From M269 sp964640795 (GTDB lineage: Bacteria; Pseudomonadota; Gammaproteobacteria; Enterobacterales; Alteromonadaceae), in NCBI GenBank assembly GCA_964640795.1, contig CAZXIN010000027.1:6380-70379 (forward strand): a stretch of 64,000 bases of DNA, read 5' to 3'. Numbering within the stretch: the stretch's first letter is position 1; each line of letters opens with the position of its first letter. Positions 53,349 to 63,778 of the stretch are shown one piece after another. Position numbers and translations under genes: made by a program. The notes under the pieces were generated by a model, which was given only the letters and a program-made list of their open reading frames with translations, searched no databases and was not told the DNA's origin.

Positions 53349-56165
53349 TTAATCAAAGAACTCAGAATCGATGTAATCAATGCCTTTCAATTGCACCATA
53401 AAGTTAGCGGATTCTGACGAAAACAGTTTATCATAGAGTGCCAGCAAATCTTGTTTGGTCACTCTTCCAATCACTTGCTGAGTTTTATCAATCGTATCGA
53501 AATTAAGGTTATCTTGCGCCCAATCGCTGAGTAACGAGTCAACTTCTTCAAGGAGACTGTTAGGTGCTCTAAAGGCATCGGCAATGATTGCCTGCCTTAA
53601 CTGCGCAAGATCGTCTTCGTTATAAGATTCGAGTGTTTCTCTATAATCTGCAATAAAATTTGCTATTCGCTCTTTGAGTTCAGGTAAACTCGCGGAGTTG
53701 CTTTCAATACGGAAAGTTATAGCAGGGTAATCATGTAAAGGTGATGTCCATAAAGATACAGCATACCCAAGCTGCTGCTCTGTTCTCAGTGACGAGTGAA
53801 AAGGCTCCGACATCATGAAACTGAGAACATATACTTGAGCAGCTAAAGATGCCGACTTCTCTGGTGAGATATAGATATCAGCAATGGCGATACCTTTTTG
53901 TAGCATGTCTATGTTATAAGACAATTGTTGGCTTGGATTAACAGAGAAAGGCGACTCGAATCGCCAATTTTGAATACCTTCTCGTTCCGGAAATAGCGTT
54001 TTAACCTCATCGACCAGCGCAACTAGATTCTCTTTACCGTAATTTCCCATCGCAAAAATATCGACAAACGAATCCTGACTTATCACTTTATGTGTTTCGA
54101 GTAATGAGTCTATGTCAACATCTGAAAGTGCATTAAGAATGTCATCCCGATTAAAAATTTGAAACGTTTCACTTATCTCGCTTCTATAGAAAGATAACTG
54201 TTGCCTTGCGCTGTATGAGTCTAAGTTATTAAAAAAGTTACGCATTCCCAATTGGCTGTTTGCCAATTCACGCTCAGTTATAGCTAAAGCTTTAAACCGT
54301 TTTAGTAGTGTAAGTAAAATACGCTTATGATGCTGAGATTTGCCGTAAACCGTGAAAGTTGTGTTACCAAAGGTATCCATTGTGGTCGATATAATTGCAC
54401 CACTATTAATACGCTCACTTTCTTGAAACGCTTGGTTTTGCTCCTCAACGATCTGTTGAAGTAGGCTGGAATAAACCCAATTATCAACAGACTCGGCAGT
54501 AAACGGATTCCTAAGTACGAGTGTAAGATACCCTTCTTCGTCTTGAAAACTCTCACTATGCGCCAGTATAGCCCGAATATTAAAACGATCATAAACAACC
54601 TGTGGCTCTTTGTATGTTTCATCGAAAGCCACTTTGAAAACGCGTTCTGCTGCAACATCCCCTTCAACTTTTGCCAAGGAGGTTTCAAGGCCTTCGCCCT
54701 GCCAATTCGCTTTCTGCACCTTTGGTATTTTCTTGATAGCATAAGAACCAAAAGCATCTTTTATCGTCTTGGAGGTTTCCAAATCAGGCCCTGTACTCCA
54801 TAGGCGCACCGCCTCAGGTTTCATTGCTGAAAGAATCCGACGAATTTCGTGCTCATCGATCCCCTTAAAAAAGTAAGGAGCATAAATCACATGCTCTGGT
54901 GGAATAGTATGTAGCCCACGCGCAACCCTTATTGCACTGCGCCCTAACCGAGTCGGTACATATTGTTCACGAGAACGCTGTATTTGCTTAGCGACTTGCC
55001 GCTCCCGCTGCTTATTTACTCCTTCATTTCGTAGCAGAGATATAAAATCAAAGGTAGTCGCAATAATCGTGTTTTTGTTAGAGCTCCCCTCTTCTGTTAA
55101 TTCAAATGACAAGTCAATCAAACTATCAGAGCCGACACCATTGACAGAGATATCTGTTTGCATATTACGAATTAACCCAGCCTCCTTGAGAACTTGGGTC
55201 AATGAGCCTTTTTGCTTTGAGTTAAGCAGCATCCGAAGATAGGTATAAGATTTATTTCGCCAAGGTGCCTCTATCTTAGGTACAGAGAACTGCATAATCA
55301 GTCCTGAGACATTCCCTTTGGTCGAGACATAGATATGCTTTCCTAGGTGCTTATTCTTGAAGATAGGTTGTTTTATGTCTGCTATTTCAGTCGCTTTGTT
55401 CTCTATACCAGAAAAGTATCGTCGAGATAATGTTTCCAAATCCTCAAGCGATTGTGGACCGGCTAACACAAGATTCATAATATTAGACGAGTAATATCGT
55501 TGATGAAACTGCTTAAGATCATCACTCAGCTTATGCGAACGCCTTCCTAGTAACGTTTTTCTGTTGCCAACTGTCAGCTTGTTGAAAGGGTGTCGCTTGT
55601 TAGAGGTCTCGGCCAATACGCGGCTAAAATAAAAACCATTGGTTTGATTTTGACGATGCCACTCAGCGTCGATGGCGTTCACTTCTTTTTCGACATAAGC
55701 ACTGTCAAATACGGGAGCATGAATGGCTGCACTCAACCTATCCAATAATGGCTCAAACATATGATGACTTGCGGAGGCAATATAGTCAGTCGTTAACCCT
55801 GACGTATAAGCATTTGTCCAGCCACCATTGGCTTCAACAAAAGCTCTTAAGCCGTTGGTTTCAGGGTATTTCTCAGATTGAATTAGAATCATATGCTCAA
55901 GAAAATGAGCTAGACCTTGTCTTGATTTAGGATCTTGAAAACCGCCCGCACCAACAGATAAAACGGCTGTAGCATTTTCTGCGTTATGATCATGAATCAA
56001 AAATACGTTGAGGCCATTTTCAAGCCTCAACGCTCGATACTCGCGTTTATCTTTGGCTGGCTTTCTTATTTCACCCGTATCAGCGTAAGAAAGCCAAGGT
56101 AAGCTCAATATGATTAATAACAATGCATTGATTAAATACAACTGGAATTTATGCATTCGTTTCAC
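53349..56165 (-). CDS. M16 family (pitrilysin/insulysin-like) zinc protease
   Basis: 938 aa. Signal peptide (residues 1-28), then the inverted zinc motif HFLEH (His87, Glu90, His91) with third ligand Glu168 in NAIDAE. Four homologous domain halves as in pitrilysin; the C-terminal half has SFMMSEPFHSSLRTEQQLGYAV, typical of protease III. A periplasmic peptidase that degrades short peptides is expected. Size fits the 950-aa E. coli enzyme. Confidence 0.92.
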   Translation of the reverse strand: MKRMHKFQLYLINALLLIILSLPWLSYADTGEIRKPAKDKREYRALRLENGLNVFLIHDHNAENATAVLSVGAGGFQDPKSRQGLAHFLEHMILIQSEKYPETNGLRAFVEANGGWTNAYTSGLTTDYIASASHHMFEPLLDRLSAAIHAPVFDSAYVEKEVNAIDAEWHRQNQTNGFYFSRVLAETSNKRHPFNKLTVGNRKTLLGRRSHKLSDDLKQFHQRYYSSNIMNLVLAGPQSLEDLETLSRRYFSGIENKATEIADIKQPIFKNKHLGKHIYVSTKGNVSGLIMQFSVPKIEAPWRNKSYTYLRMLLNSKQKGSLTQVLKEAGLIRNMQTDISVNGVGSDSLIDLSFELTEEGSSNKNTIIATTFDFISLLRNEGVNKQRERQVAKQIQRSREQYVPTRLGRSAIRVARGLHTIPPEHVIYAPYFFKGIDEHEIRRILSAMKPEAVRLWSTGPDLETSKTIKDAFGSYAIKKIPKVQKANWQGEGLETSLAKVEGDVAAERVFKVAFDETYKEPQVVYDRFNIRAILAHSESFQDEEGYLTLVLRNPFTAESVDNWVYSSLLQQIVEEQNQAFQESERINSGAIISTTMDTFGNTTFTVYGKSQHHKRILLTLLKRFKALAITERELANSQLGMRNFFNNLDSYSARQQLSFYRSEISETFQIFNRDDILNALSDVDIDSLLETHKVISQDSFVDIFAMGNYGKENLVALVDEVKTLFPEREGIQNWRFESPFSVNPSQQLSYNIDMLQKGIAIADIYISPEKSASLAAQVYVLSFMMSEPFHSSLRTEQQLGYAVSLWTSPLHDYPAITFRIESNSASLPELKERIANFIADYRETLESYNEDDLAQLRQAIIADAFRAPNSLLEEVDSLLSDWAQDNLNFDTIDKTQQVIGRVTKQDLLALYDKLFSSESANFMVQLKGIDYIDSEFFD

Positions 56166-56274
56166 TGTTTAAACACAAAATCTAAAACGCTAGAGACGAG
56201 CGAGAATACAGCAAAGCCAAGGCAAAATATATCCGATGCTCTCTAGAGCTTGTTGACCTTTGTCAGAAGTGAGC

Positions 56275-58227
56275 TTAAGCCTCTTTAAATTTCGATACCG
56301 CTGCCTTCAAGTTCATCGCGACCTGAGCAAGCTCGTCGGATGAGCGTTCCGTTTCCTTCGACACAACAACACTCTCATTGGAGATAACGCTCACATCATT
56401 GACATTCATATTGATACTTGTCGCCACATCACTTTGTTCTTTCGATGCCAGAGCAATTTCACCATTCAAATCATTGATTGTTTTAATAGCAGAACGAATC
56501 AGCTCGATGGCACCTCCAGCCCTATTCGCAGTTTCAACCGTTTGTGAAACATGTTCCTGTCCTTGATTAATAGTCACGACGGCATGTTCTGTTCCTTGTT
56601 GTAACTCTGTTATCAATGTTTCAATTTGTGCAATGGACTCCTGAGTTCGCTGAGCAAGCGTTCTCACCTCATCTGCTACCACAGCAAAACCTCGTCCCTG
56701 TTCACCGGCTCTCGCTGCTTCAATAGCGGCATTCAGGGCTAATAAATTTGTTTGGTCCGCAATGTTTCTTATTACATCCAATATACTGCCAATATTCTGA
56801 GACTGCTCTTTGAGAACACCAATATCCTCTACACTTTTTGCCATGTCGCTTGCAAGCGTTTCAATATGTTCGATGGCTTCTTTAATAACACTGTAGCCGT
56901 CTTCACTGTGGCGATTAGCTTGCGATGCTGACTCAGCCGCCTCTTTGGCACTGTCAGCGACATTAGTCACGCTATCAGTCATCGTGTTCATCGCTTCAAC
57001 GACTTTATCAATGCCTGTTAGTTGTTCATTAGCTCCTTTGCTCGTTTGTTCTGTCGCATCAGCCACTTTATCTGCAGACTTAGAGATCTGTGTACTCGCT
57101 TGCTCTATGTCATTAATGACAGTCGATATGCTATTAGCCATTTGACCCAATGATTTCATCAAGATACCAATTTCATCATTTGATTTAACATTTATTTCTG
57201 TATTGAAGCGGCCTTTCTCAAGCTCTTGTGCAATGTTAACTGCTTGTTCAACAGGTGCAGTGATGGAGCGTGTAATAACAACAGATATCACTAAGCCAGC
57301 AATCAAGGCAATAAAAGTACAAACAGCAACAAAAATCACACTCCATTGGTTGCTAGCTTGCTGCTTTGGACCGAGACTGTCTTGTTCTTGCAAAAGGGAA
57401 AGTTTTAGCTCTTCCAGTTGAGATGCCATTTTAGGCCCCATAACATCGAGTTTGCTTTTTATAATATCGTTCCTTTGTTCAATCAGCTGATAAATAGCTT
57501 CAAAGGTCTCGGTGTATATTCTAGAAGTCTCCATAAACTCTGAAAATAATCCTCGTCTTCGAGAGTTTTCCAACTGTCCATCCAGTAGTTGAGCGCTATT
57601 AACCAGATCATTTGACAAAAAATCATTAGCGAACTCAAAATCCGAGTTCGAGTTAGTCTTTAAATATTTATTGCTATAAAGCCGCCCAAGCATCAGCTTT
57701 TCCTGAACTTGAGAAGCATAAAATGATGCTGTAGCGTCATTGTCTTCAAATGCTGACGTAATAATAGCTGTCACAGCCTCACGCATTTTCAAGCCATTAA
57801 CATCCAATACATCCGAAACCATGACATTACGCTCACCAATCAACTCAACAACTTGGGAAAAGCCGTTTTCGTATGCTAGTAACTCGTTCTCGGTTTCAAT
57901 AATGTGTTGACGTTGCTCAGTTTGCGTAATATTCCTCTTTGCTTCATTGAGGAGCTCGTGTAACAGCGCTATTCGTTCCTTATAGCTCTCTAAAAATCGT
58001 TCCTCATTGGACAGTAGGTAGTTTTTAACATCCATACGCACAATCAAAAGGTTAGCTTGTAGACGGCCGCTGACATTCGAATCACGAGCAAGAGAGCGAT
58101 ATGACACAAAACCAGAGTCTGCGGCTTTCAGTCCCCAATAAGCTACAGAAGAAGCAGTAACCAATAAAAATAAGCAAACACCGAAACCAATGCCTATTTT
58201 CTTCCCTAAATTTAGTTCGTTGAGCAT
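56275..58227 (-). CDS. Methyl-accepting chemotaxis protein
   Basis: 650 aa: TM1 (about 12-32), a long helical periplasmic ligand domain (about 35-295, possibly double four-helix HBM type by length), TM2 near 296-318, HAMP, then the signalling hairpin with RNIADQTNLLALNAAIEAAR and GRGFAVVADEVR. No C-terminal CheR-tether pentapeptide: it ends KFKEA. Ligand unknown. Monocistronic. Confidence 0.93.
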   Translation of the reverse strand: MLNELNLGKKIGIGFGVCLFLLVTASSVAYWGLKAADSGFVSYRSLARDSNVSGRLQANLLIVRMDVKNYLLSNEERFLESYKERIALLHELLNEAKRNITQTEQRQHIIETENELLAYENGFSQVVELIGERNVMVSDVLDVNGLKMREAVTAIITSAFEDNDATASFYASQVQEKLMLGRLYSNKYLKTNSNSDFEFANDFLSNDLVNSAQLLDGQLENSRRRGLFSEFMETSRIYTETFEAIYQLIEQRNDIIKSKLDVMGPKMASQLEELKLSLLQEQDSLGPKQQASNQWSVIFVAVCTFIALIAGLVISVVITRSITAPVEQAVNIAQELEKGRFNTEINVKSNDEIGILMKSLGQMANSISTVINDIEQASTQISKSADKVADATEQTSKGANEQLTGIDKVVEAMNTMTDSVTNVADSAKEAAESASQANRHSEDGYSVIKEAIEHIETLASDMAKSVEDIGVLKEQSQNIGSILDVIRNIADQTNLLALNAAIEAARAGEQGRGFAVVADEVRTLAQRTQESIAQIETLITELQQGTEHAVVTINQGQEHVSQTVETANRAGGAIELIRSAIKTINDLNGEIALASKEQSDVATSINMNVNDVSVISNESVVVSKETERSSDELAQVAMNLKAAVSKFKEA

Positions 58228-58612
58228 TTAACATTGACCTAATTAGATTAACAGAAACTCTATCAAAGCCCTCCACAGAAAAGGCTTAAACCATTAGTGC
58301 ATCTTAAGTTTCATTCATAAGGCATAGCCAAATTAAGGAAATGAAAAAACCTTACGTTCGGCTAAGCTAAGAGTGTATTGGCTTGTGGTATACGAATTTA
58401 ATTGAATCGAAGGACGTTTACAGTCAGCGTTGACGAGACAGATAAGGCAAAATCAAATCGTACACTCAGGATCAACACACTCTAGTCGACAAACACTCAT
58501 GCCTGCTAAAGCGATGCACACTATAAGAATAAGACAAAACTCAGAATTATCTAATGCAACGAAAAATTAGGTTGTTACTAAAATTTTACAAATTATGTGT
58601 ATTTTAAAGACA
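58228..58612. other. Intergenic region of about 385 bases
   Basis: Upstream of the chemoreceptor gene (minus) and downstream of lysC (minus). No gene, repeat, or clear hairpin was seen; the flagellar sigma28 promoter expected for a chemoreceptor is not convincing. Confidence 0.5.
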
Positions 58613-59971
58613 CTACTCAAAAAGATGTTGGTGCAAGTCTTTCACAACATTTGAGCTATCACCCGCGCTCACCAAAAACGACATGTTATGTGGGTTAGCG
58701 CCAAAGCAAATCATGCGTAACGTATAGTTCTGCACAGCAGACAATATACCGCTAGCAACACCTGCACTGCTTTGCATGTTATTGCCAACCACAGTGACTA
58801 AGTCAAACCCCTCTTCAACAACAACTTCGCAGATTTCCCGTAAATCATCCAAAACACGTTGATTAATATTGGCAGCAACAGAGTTGCTGGGGTTGTCTAT
58901 GGTCATAGAAATAGCAATTTCAGAAGTTGTAACCAAATCAACACTTAAATTATGATTGGCAATAATGGTGAACACTTTTCCTAAAAAGCCTTGAGCATGC
59001 AGCATCTTAGGTGTCGTTAATGTCACCATGACTTGTTCTTTACGACGTGTAATCGCTCGATAAGGAGGCTCATGCTCGCAATCTTTCGCGATCCAAGTCC
59101 CTCCTTTTTCAGGCTCTCGGCTTGAACCAACAAACACTCGAATATTCTTACGTAATGCAGGCTCCATAGTAGCAGGGTGAAGTACCTTTGCACCAAAGGT
59201 TGCCATCTCTGCAGCTTCTTCAAAACTCAATTCGGGTAATGGGCGTGCCTGATCAGTAATACGCGGGTCCGTTGTATAAACACCAATAACGTCAGTCCAT
59301 ATTTCGCAAGTATCAGCATCTAACGCTTCGGCCAGCAATGCAGCAGTATAATCAGAGCCACCACGACCTAGCGTGGTTGTGGCATCATTATCGTCGGATC
59401 CAACAAAGCCTTGGGTGACTAAAACGGTGCTTTCTATCTCCGGTAGCATCAACTTTTTAGCTTGTTGCGCTATTAATTCAATATTGGGAGCGCCTTGTCC
59501 AAAGGTACTGTCTGTCTTTATCACCTTTCTGGCATCAAAGTTTTGCGCTTTGCATCCACGCTGATTCAAAAGCTCCGCGAACAAAAGTGATGACATTCTC
59601 TCTCCTAAAGATAGCAAGGCATCTTTAAGATCGTCTCTATGCAACACTTCTTCATGAAACGCCAAATCACTCAGCTGTTGAAGTAAATCAGATAGCTTTT
59701 CTTCAATAACTTGAGGTTTACCCAATCCGTCTAAGATTGCATGTTCAATAACGGCTATATCATCCAAAACAGTCTGAATCTGTGATTGAGTCAGTTCTTC
59801 ATTAGCCAGCTGCACCAGTCGATTTGTCACACCGGCAGAAGCACTAACAACAACAACACGTGTTTTCTCGTTATTTTCAACAACTTTAGCGCAGCACGTC
59901 ATTGCCTCAATATTGGCTACACTGGTTCCACCAAATTTCGCGATATTCACTGACGTATTACTGGCTGGCAT
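58613..59971 (-). CDS. lysC: Aspartate kinase III (lysine-sensitive type)
   Basis: First step of the aspartate pathway: ATP-dependent phosphorylation of aspartate. 452 aa, end-to-end similar to E. coli LysC: KFGGTSVAN at 12-20, VSASAGVTNRLV, TLGRGGSDYTAALLAEAL, WTDVIGVYTTDPR, AEMATFGAKVLHPAT and two C-terminal ACT domains (IANHNLSVDLVTTSE, VVGNNMQSSAGV). Length and C-terminus (LHQHLFE) match. Ribosome site AGAGGA. No lysine riboswitch is seen upstream. Confidence 0.93.
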   Translation of the reverse strand: MPASNTSVNIAKFGGTSVANIEAMTCCAKVVENNEKTRVVVVSASAGVTNRLVQLANEELTQSQIQTVLDDIAVIEHAILDGLGKPQVIEEKLSDLLQQLSDLAFHEEVLHRDDLKDALLSLGERMSSLLFAELLNQRGCKAQNFDARKVIKTDSTFGQGAPNIELIAQQAKKLMLPEIESTVLVTQGFVGSDDNDATTTLGRGGSDYTAALLAEALDADTCEIWTDVIGVYTTDPRITDQARPLPELSFEEAAEMATFGAKVLHPATMEPALRKNIRVFVGSSREPEKGGTWIAKDCEHEPPYRAITRRKEQVMVTLTTPKMLHAQGFLGKVFTIIANHNLSVDLVTTSEIAISMTIDNPSNSVAANINQRVLDDLREICEVVVEEGFDLVTVVGNNMQSSAGVASGILSAVQNYTLRMICFGANPHNMSFLVSAGDSSNVVKDLHQHLFE

Positions 59972-60314
59972 ACATTCCTCTTAGGTTGTTAAAAAACAGA
60001 CGTTTAGATGGCTAAAAATTAAGATGCGTAACCTACCAGCTTACGACAAAATGGGAAATACTTTTTTCAAATAGCAAACAACAATTAGTCATGAGAAATG
60101 TACAGCTAACATGAAACTGATAATCCCAGTGACGCTTTATACCAATCTGAGTGATCAGTTGATTCGTCAGATTGGTATTACAAAAGACAGATAGAGAAAT
60201 CATTGGTTCGATTTCGTAAACTCCATCATAATCTGCAAACTAGATTTATGCAGTGAATCACTGTATTAAGTTCAAATATCGCACGAATAATAAAAAGTTA
60301 TCAGGATAATAACG
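59972..60314. other. Intergenic region of about 340 bases between lysC and a membrane-protein gene
   Basis: Divergent promoters must lie here. The only structured element is the palindromic repeat at 60139-60178. No lysine-riboswitch-like folding was evident on the lysC side. Confidence 0.5.
60139..60178. repeat. ATACCAATCTGA palindromic element
   Basis: Perfect 12-bp inverted repeat (60139-60150, 60167-60178), 16-base loop, between divergent genes. Shares TACCAATC with the elements at 24048, 31659 and 34297, so it belongs to one dispersed family. Confidence 0.6.
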
Positions 60315-61595
60315 ATGCAAGAAAAGAAGCCTCTCGGTTGGTTGCAGCGCCTAAATGAAGAAAGTTGGGAGGCTGAGCTGCTTATTTCAGCTGCGTCCAT
60401 ATTCGTCATTTTTAATAGCTTTACGCTTCTTGATAGCTTAGTTGATTTTTTCATCGACCACCTTCCCCCTAATCAGTATATCTATGGTGAGCTGATCAGT
60501 CTTTTAGGGTACTTCGCCTTAGGCATACTAGGTGCTTTTTTCGCCATACACTTTGCACTGCGGGCATACTGGATTGGATTAGTGGGTCTTAACTCTGTAT
60601 TTCCTGACTACAGTTTAAAAGACAGCGCCTACTCCGAAAGGTACACAAAAAAAATGTCAGAGAAGCTTCCTAAGCTCATTGACACAATTGCTGCTCTAGA
60701 TGAAGTTTGTAGCGTCTTATTCTCTGCTGCCTTTGCATTCTTGCTGATGTACTTAAACACAAGCCTGATTCTCTCTTTACTGTTGTGGGTATATAATTTA
60801 TCCAGCCACAATATATTCTCCTCATTCGTTTTTTACATTTTGATAGGGCTAGGCGGGCTTTTCATACTTGCCATTGTTTTTTCAACCATTGCTAATATCA
60901 AAGTATTCAAAGAAAACGAGCAAATGCAAGATTGGTACTATCGCTTAAATATGTGGGTGAATAAAATTATTTTGGGGCCACTTTACCGTTACGTACTGCA
61001 GATCCTCATGACTTTTGGTTCCAACTATAAGAAAAGAAGATTCATTCCTATCACAATAGGTATCATGCTTACCTTTGGTTTTCTTTTTGGAATAAGCAAA
61101 TCAAAGTATTCTAACTTGGAGCACTTAAGCAATGATCTGACATATTATGACCAGAATCGATTATACCCTCGCCATTACAGAACGAATAATACGTCTAAGC
61201 ACTTACTATTAGCACCTGAAATTGGCTCGGAAGTAACCTCCGAACGTTTCCTTGAACTCTTTGTTCCATTAACGAGTTATGAGAGAAAGAAAATGGATGA
61301 AGCATGTAAGCTCGGCAAAATAGATGTGAATAATTCAAAACTAGCTGACTTACAGGTGAAATGGAAAGCTCAGTTAGACTGCTATTCAGACAATGTCACC
61401 ATATCAATTGATGACAATCCAATATCAGTAGATTTAATCAAAATGGAACACCCCATTACAGAACAGTTTGGACTATTCACTTTTATTAATATAAAGGAAC
61501 TGGAACTCGGTGCTCATCAGCTCAGTATTGTCAAAAAAGTGCCAAATGAAGATACTCAGATCACTCGGATCCCATTTTACTTCTCACCGGAATAA
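60315..61595 (+). CDS. Multi-helix membrane protein of unknown function, 426 aa
   Basis: N-terminal cytoplasmic WLQRLNEESWEAELL, then five or six hydrophobic helices (starting at about residues 23, 60, 137, 165, 190 and 245), a probable extracytoplasmic domain of about 165 residues at the C-terminus with two Cys (EACKLGK, QLDCYSD) and beta-rich ending. No family recognised. Ribosome site AGGATAAT. Single gene. Confidence 0.7.
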   Translation: MQEKKPLGWLQRLNEESWEAELLISAASIFVIFNSFTLLDSLVDFFIDHLPPNQYIYGELISLLGYFALGILGAFFAIHFALRAYWIGLVGLNSVFPDYSLKDSAYSERYTKKMSEKLPKLIDTIAALDEVCSVLFSAAFAFLLMYLNTSLILSLLLWVYNLSSHNIFSSFVFYILIGLGGLFILAIVFSTIANIKVFKENEQMQDWYYRLNMWVNKIILGPLYRYVLQILMTFGSNYKKRRFIPITIGIMLTFGFLFGISKSKYSNLEHLSNDLTYYDQNRLYPRHYRTNNTSKHLLLAPEIGSEVTSERFLELFVPLTSYERKKMDEACKLGKIDVNNSKLADLQVKWKAQLDCYSDNVTISIDDNPISVDLIKMEHPITEQFGLFTFINIKELELGAHQLSIVKKVPNEDTQITRIPFYFSPE

Positions 61596-61654
61596 CCAAT
61601 CGAGTGCCAAATGTCATTGTCGCACACTCTTATCGATTGATTAGTTTTAAGAGG

Positions 61655-61688
61655 TAAGCCAATAGAATAAGTGATATCGGCTTATTTT
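61655..61688 (+). terminator. Weak terminator-like hairpin
   Basis: TAAGCC (61655-61660) pairs with GGCTTA (61679-61684), followed by TTTT, about 60 bases after the membrane-protein gene. Confidence 0.4.
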
Positions 61689-61882
61689 GGAAAAGATCTG
61701 CACACGAAAAAGTGCAACTTGCTTCTATTATTTCTCACTTGAAACGTTAATAACTTGGGTATTAAGTAATGAATAGCTGTGTCAAAACTTTCGAATAATC
61801 AACAAGCCTAAACCCAGCATAATTGCACTGAGTCAAACTAAGAGTGAGTTAAAGAAGCAAGGCCTTCAACTGCCGTCAATCA

Positions 61883-62398
61883 TTACTCTCCAGCAGCTTT
61901 ACGCTGTTGGTAATCAGCGACCATTTTATTTAACCCAACATAACGCTCTCTCAGTTCAGCATTATTTTGTATTAAATCAACTAGAATTCTTGTCGCTTCC
62001 GCGGTCTCACTCCTCGCCGCTAATTCTACCTCTTGAGCAGATACATTCGCACTTAAGCCGGAGTCTCTGGTCAATTGAGCACGTACTGTCTTCATGTATC
62101 TTGGCTCACATACAGTGCGAGTGATATTAGTGCCTAAATCTTTCTCTGGCTTACACACCATATCGTATTTCGATTTCTTGTTCAGCTTGTTGTAAAGCTT
62201 GTAAAAAGACACTTCCATCCGATCAATTTCTTTCTTTATCAAAAATAAAGGCCTTTGCCCATAAACTTCTATTCTTTCAGTCTGACTAGAAGGCTCCTCT
62301 TTACTCCCTTCTTGCAATGCATAACTAGATGGCGACAACAAAAAGCTGAGAAGTGCAACGCTAAAGAGGAAAGCTGTTCGGAAAGTTTTGATCATCAT
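61883..62398 (-). CDS. Conserved secreted protein of unknown function
   Basis: The start taken is the ATG pair at 62398/62395, which begins a signal peptide (MMIKTFRTAFLFSVALLSF); a longer frame from 62437 spoils it. Mature protein has ERIEVYGQRPLFLIKKEI, then FYKLYNKLNKKSKYDMVCK and TRTVCEPRYMKTVRAQ, a set of motifs seen in small exported proteins of many marine Gammaproteobacteria, with two Cys likely bridging. C-terminal helix with Ala/Glu-rich coiled coil. Function unknown. Confidence 0.7.
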   Translation of the reverse strand: MMIKTFRTAFLFSVALLSFLLSPSSYALQEGSKEEPSSQTERIEVYGQRPLFLIKKEIDRMEVSFYKLYNKLNKKSKYDMVCKPEKDLGTNITRTVCEPRYMKTVRAQLTRDSGLSANVSAQEVELAARSETAEATRILVDLIQNNAELRERYVGLNKMVADYQQRKAAGE

Positions 62399-62557
62399 GT
62401 TTAATCCATATAAATACCACCTAACAAAAGGTATCATGAGAACCGCAAAGATTAAACTATAACGACACTGATAAGTATGCCCAAACGTACTACTTTCAAA
62501 TCATTTTTATTCGAACAAGGCTTGGGCTAATAACTCCATTTCTTATATTCAAACAGG

Positions 62558-63763
62558 TTATTTGGCAAAAGCTGGCAGAACGACGTCTGACACCGCATCC
62601 ATAATTGTCAAACTTCCGCCGTAACCAGTGAGTACAATAACTAGATCAAGCTCTTCAATCACTATTATGCGCTGCCCACCGCCGCCCCAAGCGAGTTTGG
62701 TATTATAGTTTTTATTGCCGACGGGGATGTCTACTTGATACCAGAAATAGCCATAAAAATAGTTTTCGGGCTGCCATTCTGCAGTAGCCCGAGTAAATCC
62801 ACTAGTCGCCTTCGCTATGTACTCTGCTGGAATAAGTTGCTCACCCTCCCATTTGCCTTTGTTGATGACCAAAGTACCTAACTTGACCATAGCGCGAGAT
62901 GTCACTTCAGCGAAAGCGCCTGCTGCTGGCAGACCACTAACACCCGCTGGCCACCGATAATTCGTAATGCCTAGTTTATCGAGCAATTCTTTTCTAATGA
63001 AATCTTCTGCTGTATCTGGGACTACAGCTTCGATAACTTGCATGACCAAATCTTGATCCCAGCTATATAAATAGCTCTGGGATTCTTCGGTAATAGGTGC
63101 GCTATTCTGAAGATAAGCTTGAACCTGCCCTTGACCTTTTAGCTGGCTAGGATTTCCATTCAGTTCTCTCCTTTTCTCCTCAGTGATACGAATACCTGAA
63201 CGCATATTCATGGCTTTATGTAATGTAATTTTCTCGGCACCTTCAACAAACTTTTTCGGGTCCAGGTCTTTCAGAAAACCTACCAAAGGCTTATCCAGAT
63301 CAGCCATTGTCAAATAGCCCAACTGAATAGCACGACCTAGTACCAAGCTAGTATAAGATTTGGTTGCCGATGCTTGTGGGTGTGGCAAATTGACGCGACC
63401 GCGCTGGTAGTAGGATTCAAATAAGAGTTTACCCTTATGGGCAATAAGCAGACTATCGTATGAGTCATACTTGCCGGAGGCAATCTCTTGACCTAATTTG
63501 ACAATCTCGTCCCTATTGCCACCATCAACGCCCAACTCACCGACGGGTATGCCATCTTTTCTATCTTCGGGATTCGTATCGATGAAGGCTTTATCCAAAG
63601 TCGGAACGTCTGGAAATGAAAGTTCAGCTTCAGCTGCAGTAGCTTTAGGTGCGAGCTCTTCCCTCTTTTCGGTATGTTCTTGAGCTGCCACAGCTGCCAA
63701 AGAACCACAGCCACTCAGCAGTACGACAACAACTAAGCTTTTGATTTTTGATTTGAAAGTCAT
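62558..63763 (-). CDS. Class C beta-lactamase-like serine hydrolase lipoprotein
   Basis: 401 aa: lipobox LLSGC with Cys19 anchors it to a membrane. Active-site SxxK is Ser132-Ala-Thr-Lys135 (QASATKSYTSL), a YSW motif in LYSWDQDL takes the Tyr place, and AWGGGGQR replaces the KTG triad. These are features of esterase/peptidase-type penicillin-binding-like hydrolases rather than true resistance enzymes. Excellent ribosome site AAGGAGAGG. Monocistronic, with paired TCTATAGAAT elements upstream. Confidence 0.85.
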   Translation of the reverse strand: MTFKSKIKSLVVVVLLSGCGSLAAVAAQEHTEKREELAPKATAAEAELSFPDVPTLDKAFIDTNPEDRKDGIPVGELGVDGGNRDEIVKLGQEIASGKYDSYDSLLIAHKGKLLFESYYQRGRVNLPHPQASATKSYTSLVLGRAIQLGYLTMADLDKPLVGFLKDLDPKKFVEGAEKITLHKAMNMRSGIRITEEKRRELNGNPSQLKGQGQVQAYLQNSAPITEESQSYLYSWDQDLVMQVIEAVVPDTAEDFIRKELLDKLGITNYRWPAGVSGLPAAGAFAEVTSRAMVKLGTLVINKGKWEGEQLIPAEYIAKATSGFTRATAEWQPENYFYGYFWYQVDIPVGNKNYNTKLAWGGGGQRIIVIEELDLVIVLTGYGGSLTIMDAVSDVVLPAFAK

Positions 63764-63778
63764 ATTAACCTCTCCTTG

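Noticed and set aside
58228..58320. Sigma28 flagellar promoter for the chemoreceptor
   Set aside because: A TAAG-N15-GCTTTGAT stretch resembles the consensus only weakly in the -10 part.
59972..60130. Lysine riboswitch upstream of lysC
   Set aside because: The leader is short and AT-rich, and no set of conserved riboswitch stems or motifs could be traced.
60272..60454. 60-codon minus-strand frame overlapping the start of the 426-aa membrane protein gene
   Set aside because: Antisense shadow of the start of a clearly better-supported gene.
3..63763. Link between the M56 (BlaR1-like) sensor at the left edge and the beta-lactamase-like gene at the right edge as a resistance system
   Set aside because: They are over 60 kb apart, and the hydrolase lacks the KTG motif of true beta-lactamases.
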